64,000 bases of DNA from Mesobacillus jeotgali. Its GTDB lineage: Bacteria; Bacillota; Bacilli; Bacillales; Cytobacillaceae. Location: NCBI RefSeq assembly GCF_031759225.1, contig NZ_CP134494.1, positions 2,230,501 through 2,294,500 on the forward strand, read 5' to 3'. Position numbers and translations under genes: made by a program. Shown here in pieces: positions 55,144-63,396 of the stretch. Position 1 is the stretch's first letter; each line of letters opens with the position of its first letter. The notes below the pieces were generated by a model that did no database searches, was not told the origin of the DNA, and saw nothing but the letters and a program-made list of their open reading frames with translations.

Positions 55144-55896
55144 ATGAGATTTGAAAACAAGACGGCAATCATAACTGGCGGGGCCAGTGGAATTGGACGT
55201 GCAGCCGCACTCCGCTTTGCTCATGAAGGGGCCCAGGTTGTAATCGGTGATTTAAATGTTGATGGCGGCCGGGCAACAGCAGGCCTGATAGAAGAGCAGG
55301 GAGGAAGTGCACTTTTTGCCGAAATAAATGTAAGCGATTCCAAGCAGATGAAGGAACTTATTTCGGTAACTGTCGAAACCTTCGGGAAGCTGGATATTCT
55401 TTTTAATAACGCAGGGATAGGAAATCCGAATGTGAAAAGTGTCGATCTCGCGGAAGAGGAATGGGACCAGATCATTGATATTAACCTTAAAGGCGTTTTC
55501 CTCGGTATTAAATATGCTGTTCCAGAGATGAAAAAGACTGGCGGCGGCGCAATCATCAACACCTCAAGCTTGCTTGGGATAAAAGGGCAAAAATATCTAG
55601 CAGCTTACAACGCATCGAAAGCCGGGATCATCCTGCTGACCAAAAATGCAGCTTTGGAATATGGGAGAGATGGTATCCGTGTAAATGCCATTGCACCTGG
55701 TGTGATCGATACCAAGATTATAGATGGTTGGAAAAATGATGAGAGGAAATGGCCGATTATTTCGAGAGCTAATGCGTTAGGCAGAATCGGGACACCTGAA
55801 GAGGTCGCTGATGCGGTCCTGTTCCTCGCTTCAGATGAAGCTTCTTTTATTACCGGTGCCACTTTGTCAGTCGACGGCGGTGGACTGACATTTTAG
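55144..55896 (+). CDS. SDR oxidoreductase (FabG/3-hydroxyacyl-CoA dehydrogenase-like)
   Basis: A 250-residue classical SDR with TGGASGIG, NNAG, NTSSLLG and YNASK, ending ATLSVDGGGLTF. The GDLN after the second strand (Asp at its end) suggests NAD over NADP. The context with acyl-CoA ligase, crotonase and thioesterase points to a 3-hydroxyacyl-CoA or alcohol dehydrogenase step. ATG 55144 follows AGGGGGAATAAT; the upstream frame to 55030 runs through promoter and operator. First gene of the operon. Confidence 0.9.
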   Translation: MRFENKTAIITGGASGIGRAAALRFAHEGAQVVIGDLNVDGGRATAGLIEEQGGSALFAEINVSDSKQMKELISVTVETFGKLDILFNNAGIGNPNVKSVDLAEEEWDQIIDINLKGVFLGIKYAVPEMKKTGGGAIINTSSLLGIKGQKYLAAYNASKAGIILLTKNAALEYGRDGIRVNAIAPGVIDTKIIDGWKNDERKWPIISRANALGRIGTPEEVADAVLFLASDEASFITGATLSVDGGGLTF

Positions 55897-55936
55897 CCAT
55901 ATAAAATTAAGTTAACAATTGAATGGGGGAAATTAA

Positions 55937-57550
55937 ATGAGCGAGAATAATGTCTGGCTTTCCAAGTATCCTGACTCCATTGCTACAACAATTACTATTC
56001 CTGAGAAGTCTTTGCCGCAAATGCTGCGAGAATCAGCAGAGAAGTATCCTCACAATAATGCTTTATCCTTCTATGGCAGAAAAGTCACCTATGAACAATT
56101 ATCCCAAACAGTTACACATTTTGCTTCAGCACTGCAAAACAGAGGTGTGGAAGCTGGAGACCGGGTTGCCATCATGCTTCCAAACTGTCCACAATATGTC
56201 ATTTCCTATTATGGTATATTGACCGCAGGTGCGATCGTTACCCAGGTTAACCCTATGTCTGTTGAACGTGAGCTTGAATATATTCTCAATGATTCAGGAG
56301 CGGAAACGATTGTAGTGTTTGATGCTCTCTATGCGAAGGTTAAAAGTGTTCAGGCCTCTACGAAGCTACGAAACATTATCGTAGTCAGCCTGCAGCCCTC
56401 TGAACACTCTTTTGCCCCGGACACTAAATTTGAAGCGTTTTTATCAGAAAGCAGCGGCAGGACATCAGTGGTGGATGTTAATCCGGCGAATGATATCGCT
56501 GTCCTGCAGTATACGGGCGGGACTACAGGAAGATCCAAGGGTGCGATGCTGACCCATCGTAATCTCCTGGCCAATGTACTGCAATCACATGAATTCTTCA
56601 AGCATGACATCAAACCTGGGGTTGAGCGCTCATTGACGGTCATCCCCCTGTTCCATGTATTCGGGATGACAGCATGCATGAATCTATCAATCTATACAGG
56701 CGCAGAAATCATCTTATTGCCTCGCTTTGACCTGGAAGAAGTACTTAATACTATAAAAAATGAGCAGCCAACTATGTTCCCAGGTGTACCGACCATGTAT
56801 GTCGCAATCACGAACCATCCGAAAGCGGAGGAGTTTGGAATTGGCAGCATAGAAATTTGCAACAGCGGCAGTGCACCAATGCCAGTAGAGCTGATGAAGG
56901 AATTCGAGAGAAAAACCGGCTCAAAAATCCTAGAAGGGTATGGCCTATCAGAAGCCTCTCCTACTACACATTGCAATCCAAGCTTTGCGGAGAGAAAGCC
57001 TGGCAGTGTCGGTATCGGCATGCCTTCAACAGAATACAGAGTCGTCGACCTGGCAACAGGGACAGAAAACGTTCCGGCTGGAGAGCTCGGTGAAGTCATC
57101 ATCAAAGGTCCGCAGGTAATGAAAGGTTACTGGAATATGCCGGAAGAGACAGCCAACACCTTAAGAGATGGGTGGCTATATACAGGAGATATCGCTAAAG
57201 TAGATGAAGACGGATATCTCTACATTGTCGACAGGAAAAAAGACATGATCATCGCGAGCGGATACAATATTTATCCGCGTGATATTGAAGAAGTCCTATA
57301 TGAGCACCCAGCTGTACAGGAGGCGGTTGTCATTGGCATCCCGGATGAATACCGCGGCGAAGCTGTAAAAGCAGTGATCGTCCTAAAAGCTGGCAAAGAA
57401 GCAGATGAGGACCAGATCAAGGAATTTTGCCGGGAAAATATGGCCGCATACAAGGTCCCGAACGTCGTCGAATTCCGTGAACAGCTTCCAAAGACAAGTG
57501 TTGGCAAGATTTTACGAAGAGCCCTAAGAGAAGAAGTGAAGAGTAGATAA
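55937..57550 (+). CDS. long-chain acyl-CoA ligase-like AMP-binding enzyme
   Basis: A 537-residue ANL-superfamily acyl-CoA synthetase. AMP-binding P-loop YTGGTTGRSKGAMLTH is near 193-208, followed by EGYGLSEASP, YTGDIAK and GYNIYPRDIEE, and a final catalytic Lys in PKTSVGKILRR. It activates a carboxylic acid to its CoA ester, starting the pathway. The sequence resembles FadD/LcfA and related degradative ligases. 40 bases after the SDR gene; the ATG has ATGGGGGAAA. Confidence 0.93.
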   Translation: MSENNVWLSKYPDSIATTITIPEKSLPQMLRESAEKYPHNNALSFYGRKVTYEQLSQTVTHFASALQNRGVEAGDRVAIMLPNCPQYVISYYGILTAGAIVTQVNPMSVERELEYILNDSGAETIVVFDALYAKVKSVQASTKLRNIIVVSLQPSEHSFAPDTKFEAFLSESSGRTSVVDVNPANDIAVLQYTGGTTGRSKGAMLTHRNLLANVLQSHEFFKHDIKPGVERSLTVIPLFHVFGMTACMNLSIYTGAEIILLPRFDLEEVLNTIKNEQPTMFPGVPTMYVAITNHPKAEEFGIGSIEICNSGSAPMPVELMKEFERKTGSKILEGYGLSEASPTTHCNPSFAERKPGSVGIGMPSTEYRVVDLATGTENVPAGELGEVIIKGPQVMKGYWNMPEETANTLRDGWLYTGDIAKVDEDGYLYIVDRKKDMIIASGYNIYPRDIEEVLYEHPAVQEAVVIGIPDEYRGEAVKAVIVLKAGKEADEDQIKEFCRENMAAYKVPNVVEFREQLPKTSVGKILRRALREEVKSR

Positions 57551-57629
57551 ATACTTTAAACTGAATCGGACAGGGGGTAAAATATGGTATAATTTCTGTG
57601 CAGACTAGTAGGATTGCGAGGACAGCAAA

Positions 57630-58193
57630 GTGAAAGAAAAAATTACCGAACACAGTATAAAATTATTTGAGAAGAAAGGCTTCAGTGAGACATCCATCCA
57701 GGATATTGTCGATTCCATTGGAGTAACTAAAGGTTCGTTTTATTATTATTTTTCCAGCAAAGAAGAATTACTGATGGATATACATCTCAGATATATTGAC
57801 GAATTATTGGCTCGTCAGGAAGAGATACTCTTAGAACAGTCAACAAGCAAACAAAAATTATACGATATTGTTTATATGCTGATCAGCAGCATTAAGTCTA
57901 AAGGGGCATCCGCAAAAATCTTTTTCAGGGAAATGCGTCACTTAAGTGATGACAGGCTGGCACAGATTGTTGCAAAGCGGGATCAATTTAGATTGAACGT
58001 GGAATTGCTTATTCGTAAGGGTATTGACAGTGGCGAATTCCGTCAGGATTTAAATCCAATTATCGTCACCTTTGGCATTCTGGGCGCTGCTAATTGGAGC
58101 TACCAGTGGTTCAATCCAATGGGAAAGGTATCCGATCGTGAAGTGGCCGAGATTTTTGTCGAAATGATCCTGAAGGGAATCGAAGTTAGCTGA
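57630..58193 (+). CDS. TetR family regulator of the acyl-CoA operon
   Basis: A 187-residue TetR-type repressor. The helix-turn-helix is at about residues 5-50 (FSETSIQDIVDSIGVTKGSFYYYFSSKEELLMDI), close in sequence to the regulator at 16312-17181. The C-terminal domain is of the kind that senses acyl-CoA in FadR/KstR2-like proteins. Its likely sites are the two 16-base operators flanking it. Start GTG 57630. It lies 79 bases after the ligase in the same orientation. Confidence 0.9.
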   Translation: MKEKITEHSIKLFEKKGFSETSIQDIVDSIGVTKGSFYYYFSSKEELLMDIHLRYIDELLARQEEILLEQSTSKQKLYDIVYMLISSIKSKGASAKIFFREMRHLSDDRLAQIVAKRDQFRLNVELLIRKGIDSGEFRQDLNPIIVTFGILGAANWSYQWFNPMGKVSDREVAEIFVEMILKGIEVS

Positions 58194-58204
58194 AGAATAG
58201 TGTA

Positions 58205-58240
58205 GAAGGAGGCGTGTTAAAGCTTGGCCTCTTTCTTTGC
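58205..58240 (+). terminator. terminator-like hairpin after tetR
   Basis: Stem GAAGGAGGC/GCCTCTTTC (one G-U pair) followed by TTTGC, between tetR and operator B. Confidence 0.55.
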
Positions 58241-58248
58241 TATTTACA

Positions 58249-58264
58249 TACCAACCGGTTAGTA
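58249..58264. promoter_or_regulatory. TetR-type operator B
   Basis: TACCAACCGGTTAGTA, one base different from operator A and closer to a perfect palindrome. It lies 45 bases upstream of the thioesterase ATG. It marks a second controlled transcription unit. Confidence 0.75.
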
Positions 58265-58309
58265 CGAGAAGATCAATTTAAATTCACCGAAGTGAAAGTG
58301 GGGAGACCT

Positions 58310-58717
58310 ATGCAGGAGATCCAGGTACAGGCACGATTTGGAGAAACAGATGCACTGGGGCATATCAACAACACTAGCTATTTTGTTTATTTGGAGGAGG
58401 CACGGATCCGCTTTTTTGAATCATTGGGATACAGCATGGAATTGAATGACTGGAAGTTCATTTTAGCATCAACTAAGTGTGATTTTGTCAGCCAGGGTTA
58501 TTTTGACCAGCTATTAACTGTTAAGACTTATGTATCAAGAATCGGCTCGAAAAGCTTCCAGCTTGAGCATGACATTGTTTGTTCACAAACACAGCTGCTG
58601 ATTGCTAAGGGAACCGCAATCATTGTGTACTATGATTTTAAAAATCAAAAGAGTGAAATTTTACCCGAATTGCTGAAAGAAGGGCTGAAAAGTTATTTAT
58701 TGCCTATAAATAACTGA
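58310..58717 (+). CDS. acyl-CoA thioesterase (4HBT hot-dog fold)
   Basis: A 135-residue YbgC/4HBT-type thioesterase: ARFGETDALGHINNTSYFVYLEEAR with the catalytic Asp in the usual DxxGHxNN block. It hydrolyses an acyl-CoA, perhaps to recover CoA. ATG 58310 has GGGGAGACC upstream; the frame back to 58214 crosses operator B. First gene of the second unit. Confidence 0.88.
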   Translation: MQEIQVQARFGETDALGHINNTSYFVYLEEARIRFFESLGYSMELNDWKFILASTKCDFVSQGYFDQLLTVKTYVSRIGSKSFQLEHDIVCSQTQLLIAKGTAIIVYYDFKNQKSEILPELLKEGLKSYLLPINN

Positions 58718-58748
58718 ATATTTCGTAAAAATAAAGGAGGTGAAAGGA

Positions 58749-59528
58749 TTGAGATTCGCAGAAACAGTGGTTCTTGTTACAGGAGCGGGGAGTGGAATCG
58801 GAAAAGCGGCCGCCGCCCGGTTTGCTAGTGAAGGGGCAAAAGTAATATTGGTCGGACGAACGAAATCCAAGCTTGAGAGAGCGGCAAAAGAAATAAATGA
58901 ATCACTCAATATTCCCATGGCTGAAATCTTTCCTGCCGACGTGACTGACGAGGAAGATGTTTTAGAGTTAGCAAGATACGTAGAGGAGCAATTTGGGGAA
59001 CTGCATGTTCTTGTGAATAATGCCGGAGGTTCTGTCCACTCAAAAATCATGGACACTACAGCACAGGATTGGGATTTTGTCCAAAATACAAATTTAAAAA
59101 GCGTTTTTCTGGTTTCGAAAATACTTGGAAAACTTATGGCTGAATGTGCAGACAAGGAATCGGATATTTCACATAACCGTTCAATTGTGAACGTGGCCAG
59201 TTTATCCGGACACCAGGCTGGTGCGCATATCCCCCACTATAGTGCCGCTAAGGCGGGTGTCATCAATTTTACAAAAGCATTGGCATTGGAATTGTCCCAA
59301 TACGGAATCAGGGTAAATTCAGTTTCACCAGGATTCGTGGAAACACCCTTGACTGAGCAGGGAATGCAGAATGAACAATTTGTAAAAGCAATAAGAAAAA
59401 ATACAGCCTTAAAGCGAGCTGGCAAGGCCGATGAAATCGCGAATGTGATTGCTTTTGCCGCTTCACAGGAAGCTTCCTACATGACGGGTTCTGACATACT
59501 TGTTGATGGCGGCTGGCTGATTAAATAA
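58749..59528 (+). CDS. SDR oxidoreductase
   Basis: A 259-residue SDR with TGAGSGIG, VGRTKSKL (basic, suggests NADP), NNAGG, NVASLSG and YSAAK, ending SDILVDGGWLIK. Its substrate is unknown but by context a hydroxyacyl-CoA or cyclic alcohol. TTG 58749 is preferred, with AAAGGAGGTG 8 bases upstream; GTG 58740 overlaps that site. Confidence 0.88.
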   Translation: MRFAETVVLVTGAGSGIGKAAAARFASEGAKVILVGRTKSKLERAAKEINESLNIPMAEIFPADVTDEEDVLELARYVEEQFGELHVLVNNAGGSVHSKIMDTTAQDWDFVQNTNLKSVFLVSKILGKLMAECADKESDISHNRSIVNVASLSGHQAGAHIPHYSAAKAGVINFTKALALELSQYGIRVNSVSPGFVETPLTEQGMQNEQFVKAIRKNTALKRAGKADEIANVIAFAASQEASYMTGSDILVDGGWLIK

Positions 59529-59566
59529 GCTTAAGACTCTTCTAAGTCTATGAAAGGGTGATATTT

Positions 59567-60358
59567 TTGACGAATGTTAAAACAAATGACCATTTGGTAA
59601 ATAACAAAAATGGGAGCGTACTTTCCTTAACGCTAAACAGACCTGAAAGCTTGAATGCCTTCAGTCCGGAAATGATCCTAACACTGACAGATACATTACG
59701 AGATGCACAGAACGACCCTGAGGTAAAGGTAATCGTTTTGTCAGGCGCCGGACGATCGTTCAGTGCTGGCGGCGATGTAAAAACGATGGGCCAGGCAAAC
59801 GCGGCAGGAGTATATGACCATATAGGCAGGCTGAACGAATGTATCCTTGCAATGAAAGCTTTGGAGAAGCCGATTATTGCAGCGGTTCATGGCTTTGCTG
59901 CTGGCGCAGGTTTTAATCTCGCACTTGCTTGTGACTTGATTGTCGCTGCGGATGACAGTAAATTTGCGCTAAGCTTTTCGCAGGTCGGCCTTGTCTCAGA
60001 TGGCGGCGGTTCCTATTTCGTCCCTAGACTAGTCGGTCCACACCTGGCAAAACAATTTATGTTCACTGCAGAACCAATACCGGCACAGCGTTTATACCAG
60101 CTTGGAGTCATAAACTATCTCGTGCCTTCTGCACAATTACAGGAAGAGACACTTAAGCTAGCCGGACTTCTTGCAAGTGGGCCATCGAGAACATATGGGA
60201 TGATTAAAAAACTGGTCGACCATTCCTTGACAGCGACGCTTGAAGAGATTCTTGAACAGGAACGGATTACACAGACTATGATGGTTTCCACGGAAGATCA
60301 TCAAGAAGGCATTGCAGCCTTTAAGGAAAAAAGAAAACCAAACTTTACAGGCAACTAA
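59567..60358 (+). CDS. enoyl-CoA hydratase/isomerase (crotonase family)
   Basis: A 263-residue crotonase. Oxyanion-hole segments are GAGRSFSAGGDVKTMG and VHGFAAGAGFNLALACD. The second catalytic position is in GLVSDGGGSYFVPRLVG, where an Asp replaces the Glu of classic hydratases, as in PaaG-type isomerases. TTG 59567 has AAAGGGTG upstream. Downstream gene starts 14 bases on. Confidence 0.9.
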   Translation: MTNVKTNDHLVNNKNGSVLSLTLNRPESLNAFSPEMILTLTDTLRDAQNDPEVKVIVLSGAGRSFSAGGDVKTMGQANAAGVYDHIGRLNECILAMKALEKPIIAAVHGFAAGAGFNLALACDLIVAADDSKFALSFSQVGLVSDGGGSYFVPRLVGPHLAKQFMFTAEPIPAQRLYQLGVINYLVPSAQLQEETLKLAGLLASGPSRTYGMIKKLVDHSLTATLEEILEQERITQTMMVSTEDHQEGIAAFKEKRKPNFTGN

Positions 60359-60372
60359 GGAGGAGGCAAATC

Positions 60373-61347
60373 ATGAAAGCAATTCAACTGAAAGAATATG
60401 GCGGTCCGGAGGTTCTCCAGGTAGTAGAGCTGGAACGCCCAGTTCCTAAAGGGCATCAAGTTCTAATCGAAATCCATGCAATCGGTGTCAACTATGCTGA
60501 CACTGCAAGGAGAGAAGGACAGTATGTTGTTCCAACAAAACTTCCGTTTATCCCTGGTGCAGAGGTTGCGGGCGTAGTCGTTGAAACAGGAGAATCCGTA
60601 ACAAATGTTCAGGCAGGCGACCGCGTTGTTACCTTGATTGAATCTGGAGGTTACGCTGAGTTTGCCCTGGCTGACAGCCGTGGACTAATACCTTTGCAGG
60701 ACAAAATGGAATTTGAGCAGGCGGTCGCACTCCCGCTTCAGGGTCTGAGTGCTTATCATATCCTGAAGACGATGGGACGCCTGGAAGCAGGAGAAACCGT
60801 TCTGGTCCATGCGGCAGCAGGTGGAGTCGGCACGCTGGCTGTCCAGCTTGCAAAGCTATCAGGCGCAAGCAAAGTAATAGCTACTGCTAGCACTGAGGAC
60901 AAACTGGTTTTGGCCGCTGATATGGGAGCTGATGTTCTTATCAATTATACGGAAGAAGGCTGGGAGGAAAAGGTTCTCGAGGCAACAGAGGGCAAAGGGG
61001 TCGATGTCGCACTGGAAATGGCAGGCGGCGAAATTTTCAATAAAACCCTCAAATGTCTTGCCACTTTTGGGCGTCTGGTGATCTATGGAGTTGCCAGCGG
61101 GGAACAGAGCCGCTTTTATCCGTCTTCCTTGATGGCGAGAAACCAGTCTGTCATAGGCTTTTTTCTTCCACAAATCATGAGGAAGCCAGCCTTGATTCAA
61201 TCAAGTATGGCTGAAATGCTTGGTTATTTATCAAAGGGGCAATTAAAGCTTACAATCGGAGGAGTATTCTCCCTCGAGGAAGCAGCTGAAGTCCATCGTC
61301 TTTTACAATCAAGGCAGACGAAGGGAAAGCTGATTCTTAAACCTTAA
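60373..61347 (+). CDS. quinone oxidoreductase-like MDR enzyme
   Basis: A 324-residue medium-chain reductase of the zinc-free quinone oxidoreductase (Qor/enoyl reductase) type. N-terminal GroES-like part has GVNYADTARREGQY and the NADPH-binding site is HAAAGGVGTLAVQLAKLSGA. It may reduce an enoyl-CoA or quinone. AAGGAGGAGGC precedes the ATG. Confidence 0.92.
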   Translation: MKAIQLKEYGGPEVLQVVELERPVPKGHQVLIEIHAIGVNYADTARREGQYVVPTKLPFIPGAEVAGVVVETGESVTNVQAGDRVVTLIESGGYAEFALADSRGLIPLQDKMEFEQAVALPLQGLSAYHILKTMGRLEAGETVLVHAAAGGVGTLAVQLAKLSGASKVIATASTEDKLVLAADMGADVLINYTEEGWEEKVLEATEGKGVDVALEMAGGEIFNKTLKCLATFGRLVIYGVASGEQSRFYPSSLMARNQSVIGFFLPQIMRKPALIQSSMAEMLGYLSKGQLKLTIGGVFSLEEAAEVHRLLQSRQTKGKLILKP

Positions 61348-61362
61348 AAAGGGGGGATTTGA

Positions 61363-62361
61363 ATGGCAAGTATTAATACGGTAACTGGTCCTATTAAAGC
61401 TGAGCAAATGGGTAAGACACTGATTCATGAGCACTTTATCTTTGGTTATCCTGGTTTCCAGGGAGATGTAACATTGGGTGCCTTCAATGAAGAATCCGCT
61501 CTGGAAGAGGCAATTAACATTGCCAGGTACATGCAAAGCTTTGGTGTAAAGACAGTCGTGGATCCGACGCCTAATGAGTGTGGAAGGAACCCGGAATTTT
61601 TAAAGAAAATCTCGGAAGCTACCGGTCTGCAAATTATTTGTGCTACCGGCTACTATTATGAAGGCGAAGGAGCAACACCCTATTTTAAGTTCAGGCAGGC
61701 CTTGGGAACAGCCGAAGAAGAAATCTATCAAATGTTCAAGGAAGAGCTCACCGAAGGTATTGCAGGGTCGGGAATAAAACCAGGAGTGATCAAGCTTGCT
61801 TCAAGCAAAAATGAAATCACAGAGTATGAAAAAATGTTTTTCAGGGCAGGCGCACGTGTACAGCAGGAGACTGGCGCAGTAATCCTTACACACACCCAGG
61901 AAGGAACGATGGGACCTGAACAGGTAAGGCTGTTGATTGAGAATAGAGCAGATCCAGGCAAAATCATCATCGGCCATATGTGTGGAAACACCGACCCTGA
62001 ATATCATAAGGAGGTTATGGATCAGGGAGTCAGGATCGGCCTGGACCGCTTTGGCATCCAGGGGATGGTAGGTGCTCCTTTCGACCAGGAACGGATTCAG
62101 ACTTTATTGACTTTGCTAAATGAAGGATACCAAGATCAAATTTTGCTGGCACATGACACCGTGAATATCTGGCTCGGTCGCCCTCCTGTTATGCCGGAAC
62201 AGGCAGCAAAAATCATGGAAAACTGGCAGCCAGGCCATATCTTCAATAACATTTTGCCACGGCTTAGAGAAAATGGAGTGTCAGAAACTCAAATTGATAA
62301 GATGCTCGGCGGAAATGCAGTTGGGCTTTTCACTGGCGCTCCTGCAAAGGTAGTTTCCTAG
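61363..62361 (+). CDS. phosphotriesterase-family hydrolase (lactonase-like)
   Basis: A 332-residue amidohydrolase-fold PTE homolog with all metal ligands: LIHEHF (HxH), carbamylated Lys in GVIKLASSK, His in LTHTQEG and GHMCGN, and the Asp in LAHDTVN. PTE homologs of this type are mostly lactonases. In an acyl-CoA pathway it may open a lactone or cyclic ester. AAGGGGGG precedes the ATG. Confidence 0.92.
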   Translation: MASINTVTGPIKAEQMGKTLIHEHFIFGYPGFQGDVTLGAFNEESALEEAINIARYMQSFGVKTVVDPTPNECGRNPEFLKKISEATGLQIICATGYYYEGEGATPYFKFRQALGTAEEEIYQMFKEELTEGIAGSGIKPGVIKLASSKNEITEYEKMFFRAGARVQQETGAVILTHTQEGTMGPEQVRLLIENRADPGKIIIGHMCGNTDPEYHKEVMDQGVRIGLDRFGIQGMVGAPFDQERIQTLLTLLNEGYQDQILLAHDTVNIWLGRPPVMPEQAAKIMENWQPGHIFNNILPRLRENGVSETQIDKMLGGNAVGLFTGAPAKVVS

Positions 62362-62410
62362 AAACATTTCTTGCAGCTGATTTAAGATCCTAAGAAAGGG
62401 GCGAAGACCT

Positions 62411-63355
62411 ATTCAAAAAATTATACCGCTTACGCTGGATTCGCCTTTTTCTGAAGGAATCGTTGTTGTATATGCGGTTTTAGGTGAAACAGCGACACTT
62501 ATAGATACAGGCAATCCAGGCGAGAAATCCTTTTACCAGCTGAAATCTCTGCTAAAAGATCATGATCTCAGTTTTAGAGACTTTGACCATATCATTGTGA
62601 CCCACATGCATACAGACCATTGTGGAGGAGTCAGCCTGATTCAGCAGGAGGCCAGCCTTCCTGTGTATGTACATGAACTCGCCAGGCCAGTGATTACAGG
62701 AGGAGAAACAGAGTTTAATAGAATCAATCTTTTTTTCAGTGATTTTCTAAAGGAATGTGGTGCTGACCCTGCCGTTCATCAGCATGCACGGAAATACAAA
62801 GAAGAAATCTGGCAGAATGTTCATTATGTCAATGAAGGCGATGAAGTTTACATAGGTGGAAGACCCTACAGTGTATTGCATGTTCCCGGACATAGCCAGA
62901 CGGATATCCTTCTGATTGATGAGCTGCAGGGGATTACATTTGTCGGAGACCATATCATTCCCGAGCTGGCCGTCAACGCCTTCATAGAGCCTCCTGTACC
63001 AGGTAGGAAACATCGTCCGTCTCCCTTGATTCAATACAGGGAATCCCTGATTCGCTCAAAGGGCATTAAGCTTGGAAAATGTTATTCAGGACATGGATTA
63101 CCCTTCACACAGCACAATGAGCTCATTGATAAAAGGTTGGCACAGCAGGATGCACGCTGTCAGCAAATCCTCAAGGTGTTAAAAGAGGGTGATAAAAATG
63201 TTTATGAAATTTGCCAGAAGGTATACCCGCACTTGAAGGGGAAGATCGTTTTCCTTGGGCTCTCACAAATACAAGGCCATCTTGATTTGATGGAAGCCCG
63301 AAATGAGGTGATGAAAGAGGAACGAGATTCAATTGTTTATTATAGGGTGATCTGA
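62411..63355 (+). CDS. MBL-fold hydrolase with probable ATT start
   Basis: A protein of about 314 residues. It begins IQKIIPLTLDSPFSEGIVVVY, the usual first strand of this family, and has zinc motif THMHTDHCGG (about 65-74), HVPGHSQTD, FVGDHIIPE and GHGLPF. The frame has no ATG, GTG or TTG between the upstream stop at 62378-62380 and GTG 62597, which would delete the N-terminal strands. ATT 62411 has AAAGGGG 10 bases upstream and is the most likely start. Could hydrolyse thioesters or lactones. Confidence 0.75.
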   Translation: MQKIIPLTLDSPFSEGIVVVYAVLGETATLIDTGNPGEKSFYQLKSLLKDHDLSFRDFDHIIVTHMHTDHCGGVSLIQQEASLPVYVHELARPVITGGETEFNRINLFFSDFLKECGADPAVHQHARKYKEEIWQNVHYVNEGDEVYIGGRPYSVLHVPGHSQTDILLIDELQGITFVGDHIIPELAVNAFIEPPVPGRKHRPSPLIQYRESLIRSKGIKLGKCYSGHGLPFTQHNELIDKRLAQQDARCQQILKVLKEGDKNVYEICQKVYPHLKGKIVFLGLSQIQGHLDLMEARNEVMKEERDSIVYYRVI

Positions 63356-63396
63356 TAGTTGGCTAGCTTCTTATACTTTTATCAGGAGTGGATTAA

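Noticed and set aside
62597..63355. MBL-fold protein starting at GTG 62597
   Set aside because: Would remove the first strands and leave the zinc motif at the very N-terminus; homology-like sequence extends to 62411 in frame.
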